54,350 nt of DNA from VRUE01 sp036525295 (GCA_036525295.1 DATDAQ010000081.1:1-54350), one strand, 5' to 3'. Shown: positions 33,032-41,365, counted from the first letter of the stretch. Translations and numbers: made by a program. Notes: generated from the letters alone by a model not told the origin.

Positions 33032-34828
33032 CTAGTGCCCGGCGAGCTTGCGCTCGCACAGCGAGACCCCCAGCTCCTTCAGCTGCATCTCGTCGACGGG
33101 CGCGGGGGCGCCGGTCAGCAGGTCGAACCCCGAGGCGGTCTTGGGGAAGGCGATCACGTCGCGAATCGTCTCAGCCCCGCAGAGGCGCTGCACGATGCGG
33201 TCGACGCCGTAGGCGATGCCGCCGTGCGGCGGGGCGCCGAAGCGCAGCGCCTCGAGCAGGAAGCCGAAGCGCGCCTCGGCCTGCTCGGCGTCGATCCCCA
33301 GGGCCGCGAAGACAGCCTGCTGGGTGTCGGCGCGGTTGATGCGAATAGAGCCGCCACCCAGCTCCTGCCCATTCCAGACGACGTCGTAGGCGAGGGCGCG
33401 GGCCGCACCCGGGTCGTCGGGGTCGAACTCGCCGGCGGGGGCCGTGAACGGGTGGTGCAGCGCGTCCCAGCGTCGCTCCCCCGCGTTCCACTCCATCAGC
33501 GGCCAGTCGACGATCCAGACCAGGCGGTCCTCTCCCTCCGGGATCAGGTCGAAGCGCTCGGCCAGGTCGATCCGCATCTGGCCGAGGACGGCGTCGGTGA
33601 CCGGCCGCTCGTCGGCCACCAGCAGCAACAGGTCGCCCTCCTCGGCGCCGAGCCGGTCGTTGAGCACGCGCAGCTCCTCCTCGGAGAGGAACTTCGCGGT
33701 CGGCGAGCGCCATCCCTCACCCTCGCGAAATGCCCAGACCAGGCCCTTCGCCCCAAGCTCCTGGGCGCGCGAGATAAGTCCGTCGAGCTCGGAGCGGGGC
33801 ATCTCGCGGCGGCCTGCGTTGAGCCCCCGCACCGCGCCACCGCCTTCCAGCACCGAGCGGAAAACCTTGAACTCGGTCTCGCGCAGCGCCTCGCCGAGGT
33901 CGATCAGCTCGAGGCCGAAGCGCAGGTCGGGGCGGTCGGTGCCGAAGCGGTCCATCGCCTCGTCGTAGGGCATCCGCTCCATCGGCAGCTGGACCCGCGG
34001 GCCCCCGACCCGCTCGAAGACGTGCGCGAGCAACCGCTCGTTGACCTCGATCAGGTCGTCCACGTCGACGAAGGACATCTCGACGTCGAGCTGCGTGAAC
34101 TCGGCCTGGCGGTCGGCGCGGGTCGCCTCGTCGCGAAAGCAGCGCGCCACCTGGTAGTAGCGCTCGAAGCCGGCCACCATCAAGAGCTGCTTGAAGAGCT
34201 GTGGCGACTGCGGCAGCGCGTAGAAGGCGCCCTGCTGGAGGCGGCTGGGGACGAGGAAGTCGCGAGCCCCCTCGGGGGTCGAGCGGGTCAGGACCGGCGT
34301 CTCGATGTCGAGGAAGCCCTCGCCGTCGAGGAACTCGCGCATCGCCGCGGTAACCCGGTGGCGCAGTTCGAGCGCCTCGCGCATCTGCTCGCGGCGCAGG
34401 TCGAGGTAGCGGTGGCGCAAGCGGGCGTCCTCGCCCGCCTCCCCGGCGAACCCCTCGATCTGGAAGGGCGGCGTCTCGGCGTCGGCGAGCAGCTCCGCCG
34501 CGCTCACCTTCAGCTCGACCTCTCCCGTCGGCAGATCGGCGTTGACGGTCTCTGCAGAGCGCTGGACGACGGTGCCGGCCGCCGAGAGCACATGCTCCGC
34601 ACGCAGCTCGTGCCCGAGCTCGAAGGCGCCCCCGGCCTCGTCGGGGTTAAAGACGAGCTGGACGATGCCGGTGCGGTCGCGCAGGTCGATGAAGACCAGG
34701 CCGCCGTGGTCGCGGCGGCGGTGGACCCAGCCGGCGACCCGGACCTCGGAGCCGACCCGGTCGCCGAGCACCTGGCCGCACCAGGTGTCGCGGTATCCGT
34801 TCGGCTTCAGCGCGGGGAAATCGCTCAT
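33032..34828 (-). CDS. aspS: Aspartate-tRNA(Asp/Asn) ligase
   Basis: Class IIb synthetase of bacterial type, 598 residues. The N-terminal OB anticodon-binding domain includes VRVAGWVHRRRDHGGLVFIDLRDR. Motif 2 includes FRDEATRADRQAEFTQLD. The bacterial GAD insertion and motif 3 (GGIAYGVDRIVQRL) are present. Whether it is discriminating or also charges tRNA-Asn cannot be fixed from the window; no gatCAB is present here. ATGA overlap with hisS. Confidence 0.96.
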   Translation of the reverse strand: MSDFPALKPNGYRDTWCGQVLGDRVGSEVRVAGWVHRRRDHGGLVFIDLRDRTGIVQLVFNPDEAGGAFELGHELRAEHVLSAAGTVVQRSAETVNADLPTGEVELKVSAAELLADAETPPFQIEGFAGEAGEDARLRHRYLDLRREQMREALELRHRVTAAMREFLDGEGFLDIETPVLTRSTPEGARDFLVPSRLQQGAFYALPQSPQLFKQLLMVAGFERYYQVARCFRDEATRADRQAEFTQLDVEMSFVDVDDLIEVNERLLAHVFERVGGPRVQLPMERMPYDEAMDRFGTDRPDLRFGLELIDLGEALRETEFKVFRSVLEGGGAVRGLNAGRREMPRSELDGLISRAQELGAKGLVWAFREGEGWRSPTAKFLSEEELRVLNDRLGAEEGDLLLLVADERPVTDAVLGQMRIDLAERFDLIPEGEDRLVWIVDWPLMEWNAGERRWDALHHPFTAPAGEFDPDDPGAARALAYDVVWNGQELGGGSIRINRADTQQAVFAALGIDAEQAEARFGFLLEALRFGAPPHGGIAYGVDRIVQRLCGAETIRDVIAFPKTASGFDLLTGAPAPVDEMQLKELGVSLCERKLAGH

Positions 34829-36081
34829 GCTCGGTCCCCGGCGATCTCAGCGACCAGGTGGGCAGTGTCGACCGGGCGCTGCTCGCCGCTCTCCATGTCG
34901 CGTAGCTGGGCGACTCCCTCGGCTTCGAGGATCAGCACGCGGCGGGCACCGATCCGGTCGGCGTGCTTGAGCTGCCCCTTGAGCCCGCGCCCGGCGAGGT
35001 CGAACTCGGCGGAGAGGCCGGCTCTGCGAAGCTCGTTGACCAGGGTGATGGCGAGGGCATTCTGGGCCTTGCCGATTCCCTGGCTTCCGGTCACGACGAA
35101 CACGTCGCGCCCCTCCGTTGCCACCTCTTCCTCCAGGGCCAGGAGGATCCGCTCGATTCCCGCGGCCCACCCGATCGCCGGCGTCGACGGTCCCCCCAGC
35201 TGCTCGACCAGGCCGTCGTAGCGACCGCCGCCGCCGATCTCCGACTGGGCGCCGAGGCGGTCGCAGACGAACGAGAAGATCGTCCGCGTGTAGTAGTCGA
35301 GTCCTCGCACCAGGGTCGGGTCGATCGTGTACTCGACGCCCGCCGCGTCGAGCAGGGCGCGCACCTCCCCGAAGTGCTCGGCGTCCTCGCCCTCGAGGCG
35401 CTCGACTAGCTTCGGCGCCGACGCCATCGCCGCGCGGGTGCCCTCGTCGTCGGAGTCGAAGGCGCGCAGAGGGTTGACGTCGATCCGCTCGCGCACCTCC
35501 TTGGACAGCTCTTCCTCGTGGGCACGAAGGTACGCCTTCAGCTCCTCCAGATAGGTCTGGCGGGCGCCCAGCGAGCCCAGGCTCCCCAGCCGCAGCTCGA
35601 CCCCGGGGATGCCGAGCTCAGCGACGAGTTCGGCGAACAGCCCGATCGCCTCCGCGTCGGCGAGCGGCGCATCGCTGCCGATCGCCTCGATCCCGAGCTG
35701 GTGGAACTGCCTATAGCGCCCGGCCTGGGGGCGCTCGTGACGGAAGAACGGGCCCGTATAGGAGAGCTTCACGGGCTGCGCGAGCTTGTGCATCCCGTGC
35801 TCGACGTAGGCGCGGCAGATCGGCGCGGTCCCCTCGGGGCGCAGGGTGAGGCTGCGTCCCCCCTTGTCCTCGAAGGTGAACATCTCCTTGCGGACGATGT
35901 CGGTGGAGTGGCCGACCCCCCGCTCGAATAGCTCCGTGTCCTCGAAGCTGGGCGTGGCGATCGGTTCGTAGCCGGCGCGGGCGAAGATCGCCGCGGCGGT
36001 CTCCGCGATCCTCCCCCGCGTGCGGGCATGCGCCGGCAGGACATCGAACGTCCCGCGAGGCGCCTTGTACTTAGAGCTCAT
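34825..36081 (-). CDS. hisS: Histidine-tRNA ligase
   Basis: Class IIa synthetase, 418 residues. It has KAPRGTFDVLP at the N-terminus and LRPEGTAPICRAYVEH and FFRHERPQAGRYRQFHQLG (motif 2). The His-binding LVRGLDYYTRTIFSF and the C-terminal anticodon domain complete it. ATG 36081 has a CGGAG ribosome binding site 7 bases upstream. The start codon lies inside the left arm of a 163-bp inverted-repeat structure (36074-36236), which could control translation. Confidence 0.96.
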   Translation of the reverse strand: MSSKYKAPRGTFDVLPAHARTRGRIAETAAAIFARAGYEPIATPSFEDTELFERGVGHSTDIVRKEMFTFEDKGGRSLTLRPEGTAPICRAYVEHGMHKLAQPVKLSYTGPFFRHERPQAGRYRQFHQLGIEAIGSDAPLADAEAIGLFAELVAELGIPGVELRLGSLGSLGARQTYLEELKAYLRAHEEELSKEVRERIDVNPLRAFDSDDEGTRAAMASAPKLVERLEGEDAEHFGEVRALLDAAGVEYTIDPTLVRGLDYYTRTIFSFVCDRLGAQSEIGGGGRYDGLVEQLGGPSTPAIGWAAGIERILLALEEEVATEGRDVFVVTGSQGIGKAQNALAITLVNELRRAGLSAEFDLAGRGLKGQLKHADRIGARRVLILEAEGVAQLRDMESGEQRPVDTAHLVAEIAGDRA

Positions 36082-36236
36082 TCAGAAACTCCGCGTGTGC
36101 GGCTGGCGAGCGCCGGACCAAGCGGGGCAAGGACGCAGGGAGGCGCGAATGGCAGCGCCATTCGGCCGACTGAGGACGCCGCACCGCGCCGCGTCCGCCG
36201 CCGCCAGGCGTGCGCGGGGGGTTTCTGAATGAGCTC
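36074..36236 (-). promoter_or_regulatory. Structured GGACGC element, copy 2, over the hisS start
   Basis: Outer arms of 16 bp (GTTTCTGAATGAGCTC, 36221-36236 against 36074-36089) contain the hisS AUG. Inside are CAAGGACGCAGGGAG (36128-36142), a perfect 8-bp CGAATGGC-AGC-GCCATTCG hairpin (36146-36164) and GAGGACGCCG (36172-36181). The boxes match copy 1 at 17496-17547. In the hisS mRNA the arms would bury the start codon. It is not a recognised T-box, and no known riboswitch signature was seen. This element fills the 207-bp hisS upstream gap. Confidence 0.55.
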
Positions 36237-36288
36237 TCAAGTCCCGCCACGATGCCGCGACCCTACCTTTCGCAAGCGGGCACGCGCG

Positions 36289-36933
36289 CTACCCCGAGAG
36301 TTCCGCGAGAAAGGGGTTCGTCGCCTGCTCGGCCCCCAGGGTCGTCACGCCCATATGGCCCGGGTATACGCCGGTCTCCGGAGGGAGGGACTCGGCCAGG
36401 GTGCGGATCGACCGCATCAGGGCCGGCCCGTTGCCCCCCGGCAGGTCGACCCGCCCGACCGAGCCTTGGAAGAGCACGTCGCCCGAGAAGATCGTGTCGT
36501 GGTCGCGCACCGAGTAGGTGACGTGGCCCGGGCTGTGGCCCGGGGTGAAGATGACGTCGAGGGTGAGCCCGGCCAGCTCGAGGCTCTCCCCACCCTCCAC
36601 CGCCACGTCGGCGTCATAGCTCTCGTAGGGGCCGAAGCCGTCCATCGGCACGAAGGACATGATGTCGGCGAGCACCGGGACCTCGATCTTCGGGCAGTAG
36701 ACCGGGGCGCCGGTCATCCTCGCCACCGGCGCGACGGCGCCGATGTGGTCGAAGTGGCAGTGGGTTATCAGGATCGCCTCGACCTTCACCCCGATGTCGT
36801 CGATCTCGGCCAGGATCCGGTCGGGCTCCTCGCCCGGATCGATGACCAGCCCTTTGCCGGAGCCTTCGCGGCGGACGATGAAGCAGTTCTCGGCAATCGC
36901 GCCAACCGTGAGCTGGCGGATGTCGAGGTTCAC
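36289..36933 (-). CDS. Metallo-beta-lactamase-fold hydrolase, glyoxalase II-like
   Basis: A 214-residue MBL-fold protein. Metal-binding motif HCHFDH (ITHCHFDHIGA) is present, followed by the downstream His in TPGHSPGHVTY, Asp in FSGDVLFQGSVGR and the final His in YPGHMG. Small bacterial homologues are annotated as hydroxyacylglutathione hydrolase-like; the true substrate is unknown. GTG 36933 overlaps the stop of the upstream gene as GTGA and gives the standard N-terminus (NLDIRQLTVGAIAENCF). Confidence 0.9.
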   Translation of the reverse strand: MNLDIRQLTVGAIAENCFIVRREGSGKGLVIDPGEEPDRILAEIDDIGVKVEAILITHCHFDHIGAVAPVARMTGAPVYCPKIEVPVLADIMSFVPMDGFGPYESYDADVAVEGGESLELAGLTLDVIFTPGHSPGHVTYSVRDHDTIFSGDVLFQGSVGRVDLPGGNGPALMRSIRTLAESLPPETGVYPGHMGVTTLGAEQATNPFLAELSG

Positions 36934-37301
36934 GGCCGTTCGGCAGCGCGTATCCGCGCCCGCTCCCGGCGTCGCCACATCAGCATGTCCATGTAGTAGC
37001 CCGCGGGGATGTAGAACGCGAGCATGAAGGCACCGAGGCCGAGCGCGGAGCCGAACGAGCGTTTGAAGATCAACACGAGCAGAACGGTGAAGATGACGGC
37101 CGCCACCAGACCACGAGTGATCGCGCTGCGCCAGGTCGGCGGTTGGTCGCCGCGCGGTGCGCCCTTCTTCTTGGTGCCGGTGCGGGCGCGGGCTTTCGCC
37201 TCGGCGCGGCTGCGCGGGCGCGACGGCCGGCGGTTGGCGTCGACACGGCCTCCCTGGGTGCCGCGGTGCTTGCGACGGCGCTTCTTCCTGGTCTGTGCCA
37301 T
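36930..37301 (-). CDS. Basic-tailed membrane protein with two TM helices
   Basis: A 123-residue protein with a strongly basic, Lys/Arg-rich cytoplasmic tail (residues 1-55). Two hydrophobic segments follow (about 62-80 and 85-106), then a short Arg-rich end. The family is not recognised. It overlaps the MBL hydrolase gene, so co-translation is likely. Confidence 0.65.
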   Translation of the reverse strand: MAQTRKKRRRKHRGTQGGRVDANRRPSRPRSRAEAKARARTGTKKKGAPRGDQPPTWRSAITRGLVAAVIFTVLLVLIFKRSFGSALGLGAFMLAFYIPAGYYMDMLMWRRRERARIRAAERP

Positions 37302-37326
37302 GGGCTGAATCTAGCGTCCGGAGGAC

Positions 37327-38217
37327 TTACGCGGCGGGCCGCAGGCGCGCCTCGATCGTCTGCATGGCGGGATCGAAGTCGCGGATCGGCACGTCGGAGG
37401 GATAGCCGGCGAGAGCCGCCGCCGGGACCAGCCCGACGACCTCGGCTTCGACCGGGCGCGCGCCGAGCGGGGCGGCCAGCGCCCGGACACGCTCGACCAC
37501 CTCGGCCAGCGGCACCGCAAAGGGGTCGTGGACGTTGGTCGAGACCTGCGCCCGGCCGCTGGAGAGAACCAGCCCGAGCGCTCGCACGCCCGGCAGGCCG
37601 CCTCCGGACTCGCGCAGGCCGGCGGCGACCGAGCCGGCAAGCTCGGGGTCGCCGCTGTCGAGCTCGACGTTGAAGGCGGCCAGAGGCGGCCGCGCGGTCA
37701 CCAAAGTCACGCCCGCAGTCCGGTGGGGAAAGGCGGGCCCGTGGTCGGGGCGAAGCTCGCCACCCTCCATTCGCAGCCAGAGCTCGGCGAGCCCGCCGTT
37801 GCGGAAGTAGGCGCGCTCGGCATGCTCGGGGCGGCGGGCCAGGTCGCCGTAGAGGAAGACCGGAACGCCGAGGCCGCCGATCTGCGCCGCGAGCTCGACC
37901 GCCTCGGCGCGGGCGGCATCGCGGTCGGCGGGGTCCAGCAAGACGACCGGGCAGACGTCGAGCGCGCCGACCGCCGGGTGCAGCCCGTCGTAGCCGCTCA
38001 TGTCGACGGTCTCGATCGCCTGCGCGGCGCCGGCGAGGAGCGCGTCGCGAAGCGGCGCCGGGTCCGCCGCCAAAGTGAGCACGGTGCGGTGGTGATCGGC
38101 GTCGGAGTGGCTGTCGAGCAGGGTCACCCCGCGCGCAAAGGCGTTCTGCAGGCCGGCGATGCGACCGGAGTCCCGCCCCTCGGAGACGTTCGGGACGGCG
38201 AGGAACGTGGGCGTCAC
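37327..38217 (-). CDS. ftcD: Glutamate formimidoyltransferase-like protein
   Basis: A 296-residue protein of the formiminotransferase N- and C-subdomain family. Signatures are AVPNVSEGRD, DSHSDADHHRTVLTL, LHPAVGALDVCPVVLLD and FRNGGLAEL. The family transfers formimino groups from histidine breakdown to tetrahydrofolate. The canonical HPRIG reads HPAVG here, losing the Arg, so activity may differ. No other hut genes are nearby. GTG start. It lies 4 bp after the M29 peptidase gene on the same strand. Confidence 0.85.
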   Translation of the reverse strand: MTPTFLAVPNVSEGRDSGRIAGLQNAFARGVTLLDSHSDADHHRTVLTLAADPAPLRDALLAGAAQAIETVDMSGYDGLHPAVGALDVCPVVLLDPADRDAARAEAVELAAQIGGLGVPVFLYGDLARRPEHAERAYFRNGGLAELWLRMEGGELRPDHGPAFPHRTAGVTLVTARPPLAAFNVELDSGDPELAGSVAAGLRESGGGLPGVRALGLVLSSGRAQVSTNVHDPFAVPLAEVVERVRALAAPLGARPVEAEVVGLVPAAALAGYPSDVPIRDFDPAMQTIEARLRPAA

Positions 38218-38221
38218 CGGG

Positions 38222-39169
38222 TCAGATCAGCAGCTGGCCGCCGCGGACGATCTCCTTGCCGTCCACTTCCACGGTCGGCTCGACGATCACGCAGTCGAGG
38301 TGGACGGGGACCTGGACGGTGCCGCCGATCGCGGCGGAGGCGCCGAAGGCGACGTGGGCGGTGCCGAGGATCTTCTCGTCCTCGAGGATGTTGCCCGTCA
38401 GGGTGGCCTCTTCGTTGGTGCCGATGCCCAGCTCGGCGACGTTGGTGCCGTCCTCGCCGTGCATGGTCAGCATTTCGAGCAGGGTCGCGCCCTCCGGGCC
38501 GGTCGCGTCGGTCAGGTGCCCGTCGCGGATGGTCAGCTCGACCGGCGTCTCGACCTTGCCCACGCCGGCGATCGAGCCGTCGACGACCAGCGTCCCCTCG
38601 GCCGTGGTGGGGGCGACGAAGGCCTCCCCGCAAGGCAGGTTGCCAAAGGCGCCCGGAGCGTTGAGCACCCCGGCGTCGGCGATTGGGATCCGGTCCTTCA
38701 GCCCGAGCCGCAGGTCGCTGCCGTGCTGGCAGGTGATCCGCGCCTCCTCGCCGCTGCGCAACGCCGCGGCGATCGCCGCGCCCCGCCGGCGCAGGGTGCG
38801 CATGTCGGCGTTCATCAGCCGCGAGAGCATGTCCTCGGTCACCCCCGGTAGGGTCGCGATCCGCACGCCCGCCTGAGTCGCGGCGCGGCGCGCGTTGGTG
38901 TGGGAGAGCGACTGGATCGTCGGCGCCAGCACGACCTCGGCGGCCACCATCGCCGCCGCGACGGGCGTCGGCGGCTCGGCCCCGTTGGAGTCGAGCTCGG
39001 AGATCACCGCCAGGGTGGCAAACGCCCCGTCGCCCTCGGCCTCAATCCGCATCAAGGCGCCGATGTCCTCGGTGACGGGATTGCAGATCACCAGCACCTC
39101 TTCGCCAGGTTCGATCCGCAGGCAGTCCCGCAGAACCGTCCTAACCGCCCTGTCCAGCTCCTGCGTCAT
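38222..39169 (-). CDS. M29-family aminopeptidase (leucyl aminopeptidase AmpS/T-like)
   Basis: A 315-residue family M29 peptidase. Recognised by NLPCGEAFVAPTTAEGTLVVDGSI, which carries a metal-binding Glu, and by IGTNEEATLTGNILEDEKILGTAHVAFG near the C-terminus. Members are dimetal cytoplasmic aminopeptidases. It is slightly short for the family (usually 360-410), mainly in the N-terminal domain. Probable operon with the ftcD-like gene. Confidence 0.85.
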   Translation of the reverse strand: MTQELDRAVRTVLRDCLRIEPGEEVLVICNPVTEDIGALMRIEAEGDGAFATLAVISELDSNGAEPPTPVAAAMVAAEVVLAPTIQSLSHTNARRAATQAGVRIATLPGVTEDMLSRLMNADMRTLRRRGAAIAAALRSGEEARITCQHGSDLRLGLKDRIPIADAGVLNAPGAFGNLPCGEAFVAPTTAEGTLVVDGSIAGVGKVETPVELTIRDGHLTDATGPEGATLLEMLTMHGEDGTNVAELGIGTNEEATLTGNILEDEKILGTAHVAFGASAAIGGTVQVPVHLDCVIVEPTVEVDGKEIVRGGQLLI

Positions 39170-39237
39170 GTCCCAAGGCTAAGCCTAATGCCGCCCCGGC
39201 GAGCGCCGCCCCTCCATCGCTACGATCCACCATCCCC

Positions 39238-39311
39238 GCCGGAGTAGCTCAGCTGGTTAGAGCAGCGGAATCATAATCCGCGTGTCGGGGGTTCGAGTCC
39301 CTCCTCCGGCA
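39238..39311 (+). tRNA. tRNA-Met (CAT)
   Basis: Complete cloverleaf of 74 nt. The acceptor is GCCGGAG/CTCCGGC with discriminator A, and the D arm is GCTC-AGCTGGTTA-GAGC. The anticodon stem is GCGGA/TCCGC with loop ATCATAA, giving anticodon CAT. The T arm GGGGG/CCCTC has one G-U around TTCGAGT. CCA is not encoded. D-arm and loop features fit elongator Met; a tRNA-Ile2 (lysidine) cannot be fully excluded. Confidence 0.93.
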
Positions 39312-39404
39312 TTTCTTCCTCCTAGAAATCGGCACTTTCTGCCTCCTCGGATGGGTGCGTGCACCCAACGTTCTCGTTCATGCTCGCCCCAGCCTTTTCT
39401 TAGC

Positions 39405-39476
39405 AGTTCCTTCGCGAGCTTCCTTGGCAGTTCATTTGCCAGCTCATTCGCGAGTTTTCTTCCGGGCTATTTCTTG
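39405..39476 (+). repeat. 12-bp tandem repeat, six units
   Basis: Units are AGTTCCTTCGCG, AGCTTCCTTGGC, AGTTCATTTGCC, AGCTCATTCGCG, AGTTTTCTTCCG and GGCTATTTCTTG, in exact 12-base register, giving roughly AGYTCNTTYGCS. A further similar unit lies 2 bp out of phase upstream (39391-39402). Confidence 0.7.
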
Positions 39477-39513
39477 AGTTGAGAATTCGGGTCTTAGCTG
39501 GCTATCCTTATAG

Positions 39514-39558
39514 CTAGCGTTATCGCTAGGTTTTAGTTATTGCTATCGATACCGATAG
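39514..39558 (+). promoter_or_regulatory. Twin palindromic operators upstream of the HTH gene
   Basis: CTAGCG-TTAT-CGCTAG (39514-39529) and CTATCG-ATAC-CGATAG (39543-39558) are perfect 6-4-6 dyads with related arms. Their centres are 29 bp apart, close to three helical turns. The second ends 12 bp before the ATG. They are likely sites for autoregulation by the downstream HTH protein. Confidence 0.6.
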
Positions 39559-39570
39559 GTTTAAGAGAAG

Positions 39571-40263
39571 ATGCAACTGCTATCCATTCCAGAAGCTGCG
39601 AGAGAACTGCACGTGAATCCCTCACGGGCACGATCACTGGTTGCTTCTGGGGAGCTTGCGGGCGTCAAAGTTGGCGGACGGTGGCTTGTCGATAGCGCTG
39701 CGGTGGCCGATCGCCGTCGCAGCCCTCGCCCCGCCGGCCGACCCCTATCGCCCTCGAATGCATGGGGTGCCCTATTCATCTCCTCCGGAGATGAGGCTCC
39801 ATGGCTGGGACCGCAGGCGCTCTGGCGTGTGCGTCAAAACCTCAAGGCGCGAGGGCTCAAGGAGCTAAAGCCTCGCCTGATGCAGCGAGCGGAGGCGAGG
39901 CGGTTCTTCGCCCATCCCGGTGAGCTCAAGCGTCTCGGGAGCCGCCCCGACCTGGCGAAGTCGGGAATCAGCGCCGCGGCTGCCCATGGCCTCGACCTTG
40001 TCGCAGGAGCTGAGATCGATGGCTACGTGCGAGCAGGAGACCTGGCGTCCATTGAACGGGAACACACCCTCGAGCCAGCTGCAGGCATGGAGGGCAACGT
40101 CCTTCTGCGCGTCGTGCCCGACCCTGCCTGGCATCTCTCGGGACGACTTGTCCCTCTCGCCGCCGTCGCAATCGATCTCTCCGAAGAAGCCGATGCCCGT
40201 TCGATCAGAGCCGGCAAGAAGGAGATCGACCGCATCGAACGACTGCTGAAGCAAGCGACGTGA
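39571..40263 (+). CDS. HTH regulator / antitoxin-like partner of a nucleotidyltransferase
   Basis: A 230-residue protein. Residues 1-45 form a MerR/excisionase-type helix-turn-helix (LLSIPEAARELHVNPSRARSLVASGEL, then GGRWLVD). The remainder (starting LSPSNAWGALFIS) is an uncharacterised domain. It contains FFAHPGELKRLGSRPDLAKSG and a C-terminal acidic/basic helix. Position, 4-bp overlap with the NTase gene and upstream dyads make it a probable autoregulating antitoxin, functionally like AbiEi. I do not see direct sequence identity to a named family beyond the HTH. Confidence 0.7.
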   Translation: MQLLSIPEAARELHVNPSRARSLVASGELAGVKVGGRWLVDSAAVADRRRSPRPAGRPLSPSNAWGALFISSGDEAPWLGPQALWRVRQNLKARGLKELKPRLMQRAEARRFFAHPGELKRLGSRPDLAKSGISAAAAHGLDLVAGAEIDGYVRAGDLASIEREHTLEPAAGMEGNVLLRVVPDPAWHLSGRLVPLAAVAIDLSEEADARSIRAGKKEIDRIERLLKQAT

Positions 40264-41012
40264 CCGTCTCGCCCATCGAGATCCATCCCGGAGACGAGAG
40301 CGCGAAGAAGCTCTGGGAGGCCGTCGCGAAGCTGGCCAGTCACCTCGAACCGCAGCGGGGCTGGTGCCTGGTTGGAGGCCTGATGGTCCAGCTGCACGCC
40401 TATGAGCACGCCGCCAGCCCCCGCCCCACCGGCGACATCGACCTGCTCGGCGATGCGCGGGCCAGGCCGAGCGTCACCGAGCACCTCGGCCAAACGATCG
40501 ACGAGCTCGGCGGAGAGCTCGTCGAGCCACCCTCGACCGACCCAAAGCTCGGCCAGCGCTTCGAGATCGACGGGCAGAGGATCGATGTCCTCGGCACCGA
40601 TGGCCTAAAGACGTCGCCGCACACGCTCGGCAAGCAGGTGACCGTCCAGATTCCCGGCGGCACTCAGGCCCTCCACCGTTCCGAGTCGGTTGAAGTCTCG
40701 ATCGACGGCGGCCCGCCCTTTCGAGTTCTACGCCCGTCCCTCCTTGGCGCCATCCTGCTCAAGGCAAGAGCGCTCCGTGTCCACAGTCGCCCGGACGATC
40801 AGCGAGAGGACCTGGTTCTGCTCTTGAGCTTCGTCGCCGACCCGAGTGCGCTCGCCGGCGAGCTGAGCCACAACGAGCTGAGATGGTTGAAGGAAGCCGA
40901 GGAACGGCTTCGGCTCTACGAGAGGGTCGGACGCCTCGACGAGCCCACCGTCCGCCGCGCTCGCCAGGCACTCGGGCTGCTCACCGCCTCGGGAAGGCGG
41001 TCGACGCCGTGA
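40260..41012 (+). CDS. Nucleotidyltransferase, AbiEii-like candidate toxin
   Basis: A 250-residue Pol-beta-fold nucleotidyltransferase. The core is LVGG (Gly39, Gly40) followed by a short helix and TGDIDLLGD, with Asp59 and Asp61 as metal ligands. A third carboxylate probably lies in FEIDGQRIDVLG. LLGAILLKARAL and the helical C-terminus fit the AbiEii/DUF1814 type, in which the enzyme is the toxin of a type IV-like pair. The GTG start overlaps the HTH gene stop (GTGA). The module lies beside a tRNA gene, a usual integration spot. Confidence 0.75.
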   Translation: MTVSPIEIHPGDESAKKLWEAVAKLASHLEPQRGWCLVGGLMVQLHAYEHAASPRPTGDIDLLGDARARPSVTEHLGQTIDELGGELVEPPSTDPKLGQRFEIDGQRIDVLGTDGLKTSPHTLGKQVTVQIPGGTQALHRSESVEVSIDGGPPFRVLRPSLLGAILLKARALRVHSRPDDQREDLVLLLSFVADPSALAGELSHNELRWLKEAEERLRLYERVGRLDEPTVRRARQALGLLTASGRRSTP

Positions 41013-41023
41013 GCCTTAAAACG

Positions 41024-41365
41024 TCAGCAGGCCCATTCGCCGACGCCGGTCACCGGCACGCGATTGGTTCGGGGGTTCAACGCCAGGCGAATTGGCCTCG
41101 TGCAGACGAAGCTGCCCTGCTCTTCGGTCTTGCGGTGGTCGAAGATCCGGCAGATCACGACGCGGTCGCTCTGCCTGCGGCAGGCTTTGACGCCGGAGCT
41201 AGCGCAGTGCTTGTCGTGGGAGCACGTGTTCTCGGCGAACGCCGCCGCCCTCTCTCGGGCAACGGAGATCGGCAGCTTGTCCGCGGCCGTCGCGAGCGGC
41301 GCCGAGGCCAAGGCCAGCATCGCCGCGCACGTGCAAGCGACGCAGAGGCCGCGAGTCAGGGCCAC
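41024..41365 (-). CDS. Small secreted cysteine-rich protein
   Basis: A 113-residue exported protein. The signal peptide (about residues 1-27, ALTRGLCVACTCAAMLALAS ... ATAAD) leads to a mature part with six Cys in total (TCSHDKHCASSGVKAC, VVICRI, SFVCTRP and a C-terminal GEWAC). These suggest three disulfides. GTG 41365 overlaps the end of the upstream gene by 10 bp. The longer frame upstream lies inside that gene and is not used. No function assigned. Confidence 0.6.
   Translation of the reverse strand: MALTRGLCVACTCAAMLALASAPLATAADKLPISVARERAAAFAENTCSHDKHCASSGVKACRRQSDRVVICRIFDHRKTEEQGSFVCTRPIRLALNPRTNRVPVTGVGEWAC

Larger units (their letters stand above)
39312..39570. other. A/T-richer gap between tRNA-Met and the HTH/NTase module
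   Basis: Base composition drops sharply compared with the flanks. It holds a TGGGTGC-GT-GCACCCA hairpin soon after the tRNA (about 39353-39368). A 12-bp tandem array (39405-39476) and two 6-bp dyads (39514-39529 and 39543-39558) follow just before the HTH gene. No protein gene is credible here. Confidence 0.6.

Noticed and set aside
32807..35221. Plus-strand open frame of 804 codons across aspS and hisS
   Set aside because: Antisense to two well-conserved synthetases; no motifs and no ribosome binding site.
36229..36996. Plus-strand frame starting at the inverted copy of the hisS initiation region
   Set aside because: It has an ATG and purine-rich site only because the hisS start is duplicated inverted. 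The rest is antisense to the MBL hydrolase.
39282..39482. 66-codon frame with SSFA repeats after the tRNA
   Set aside because: It starts inside tRNA-Met, and its repeats only reflect the 12-bp DNA array.
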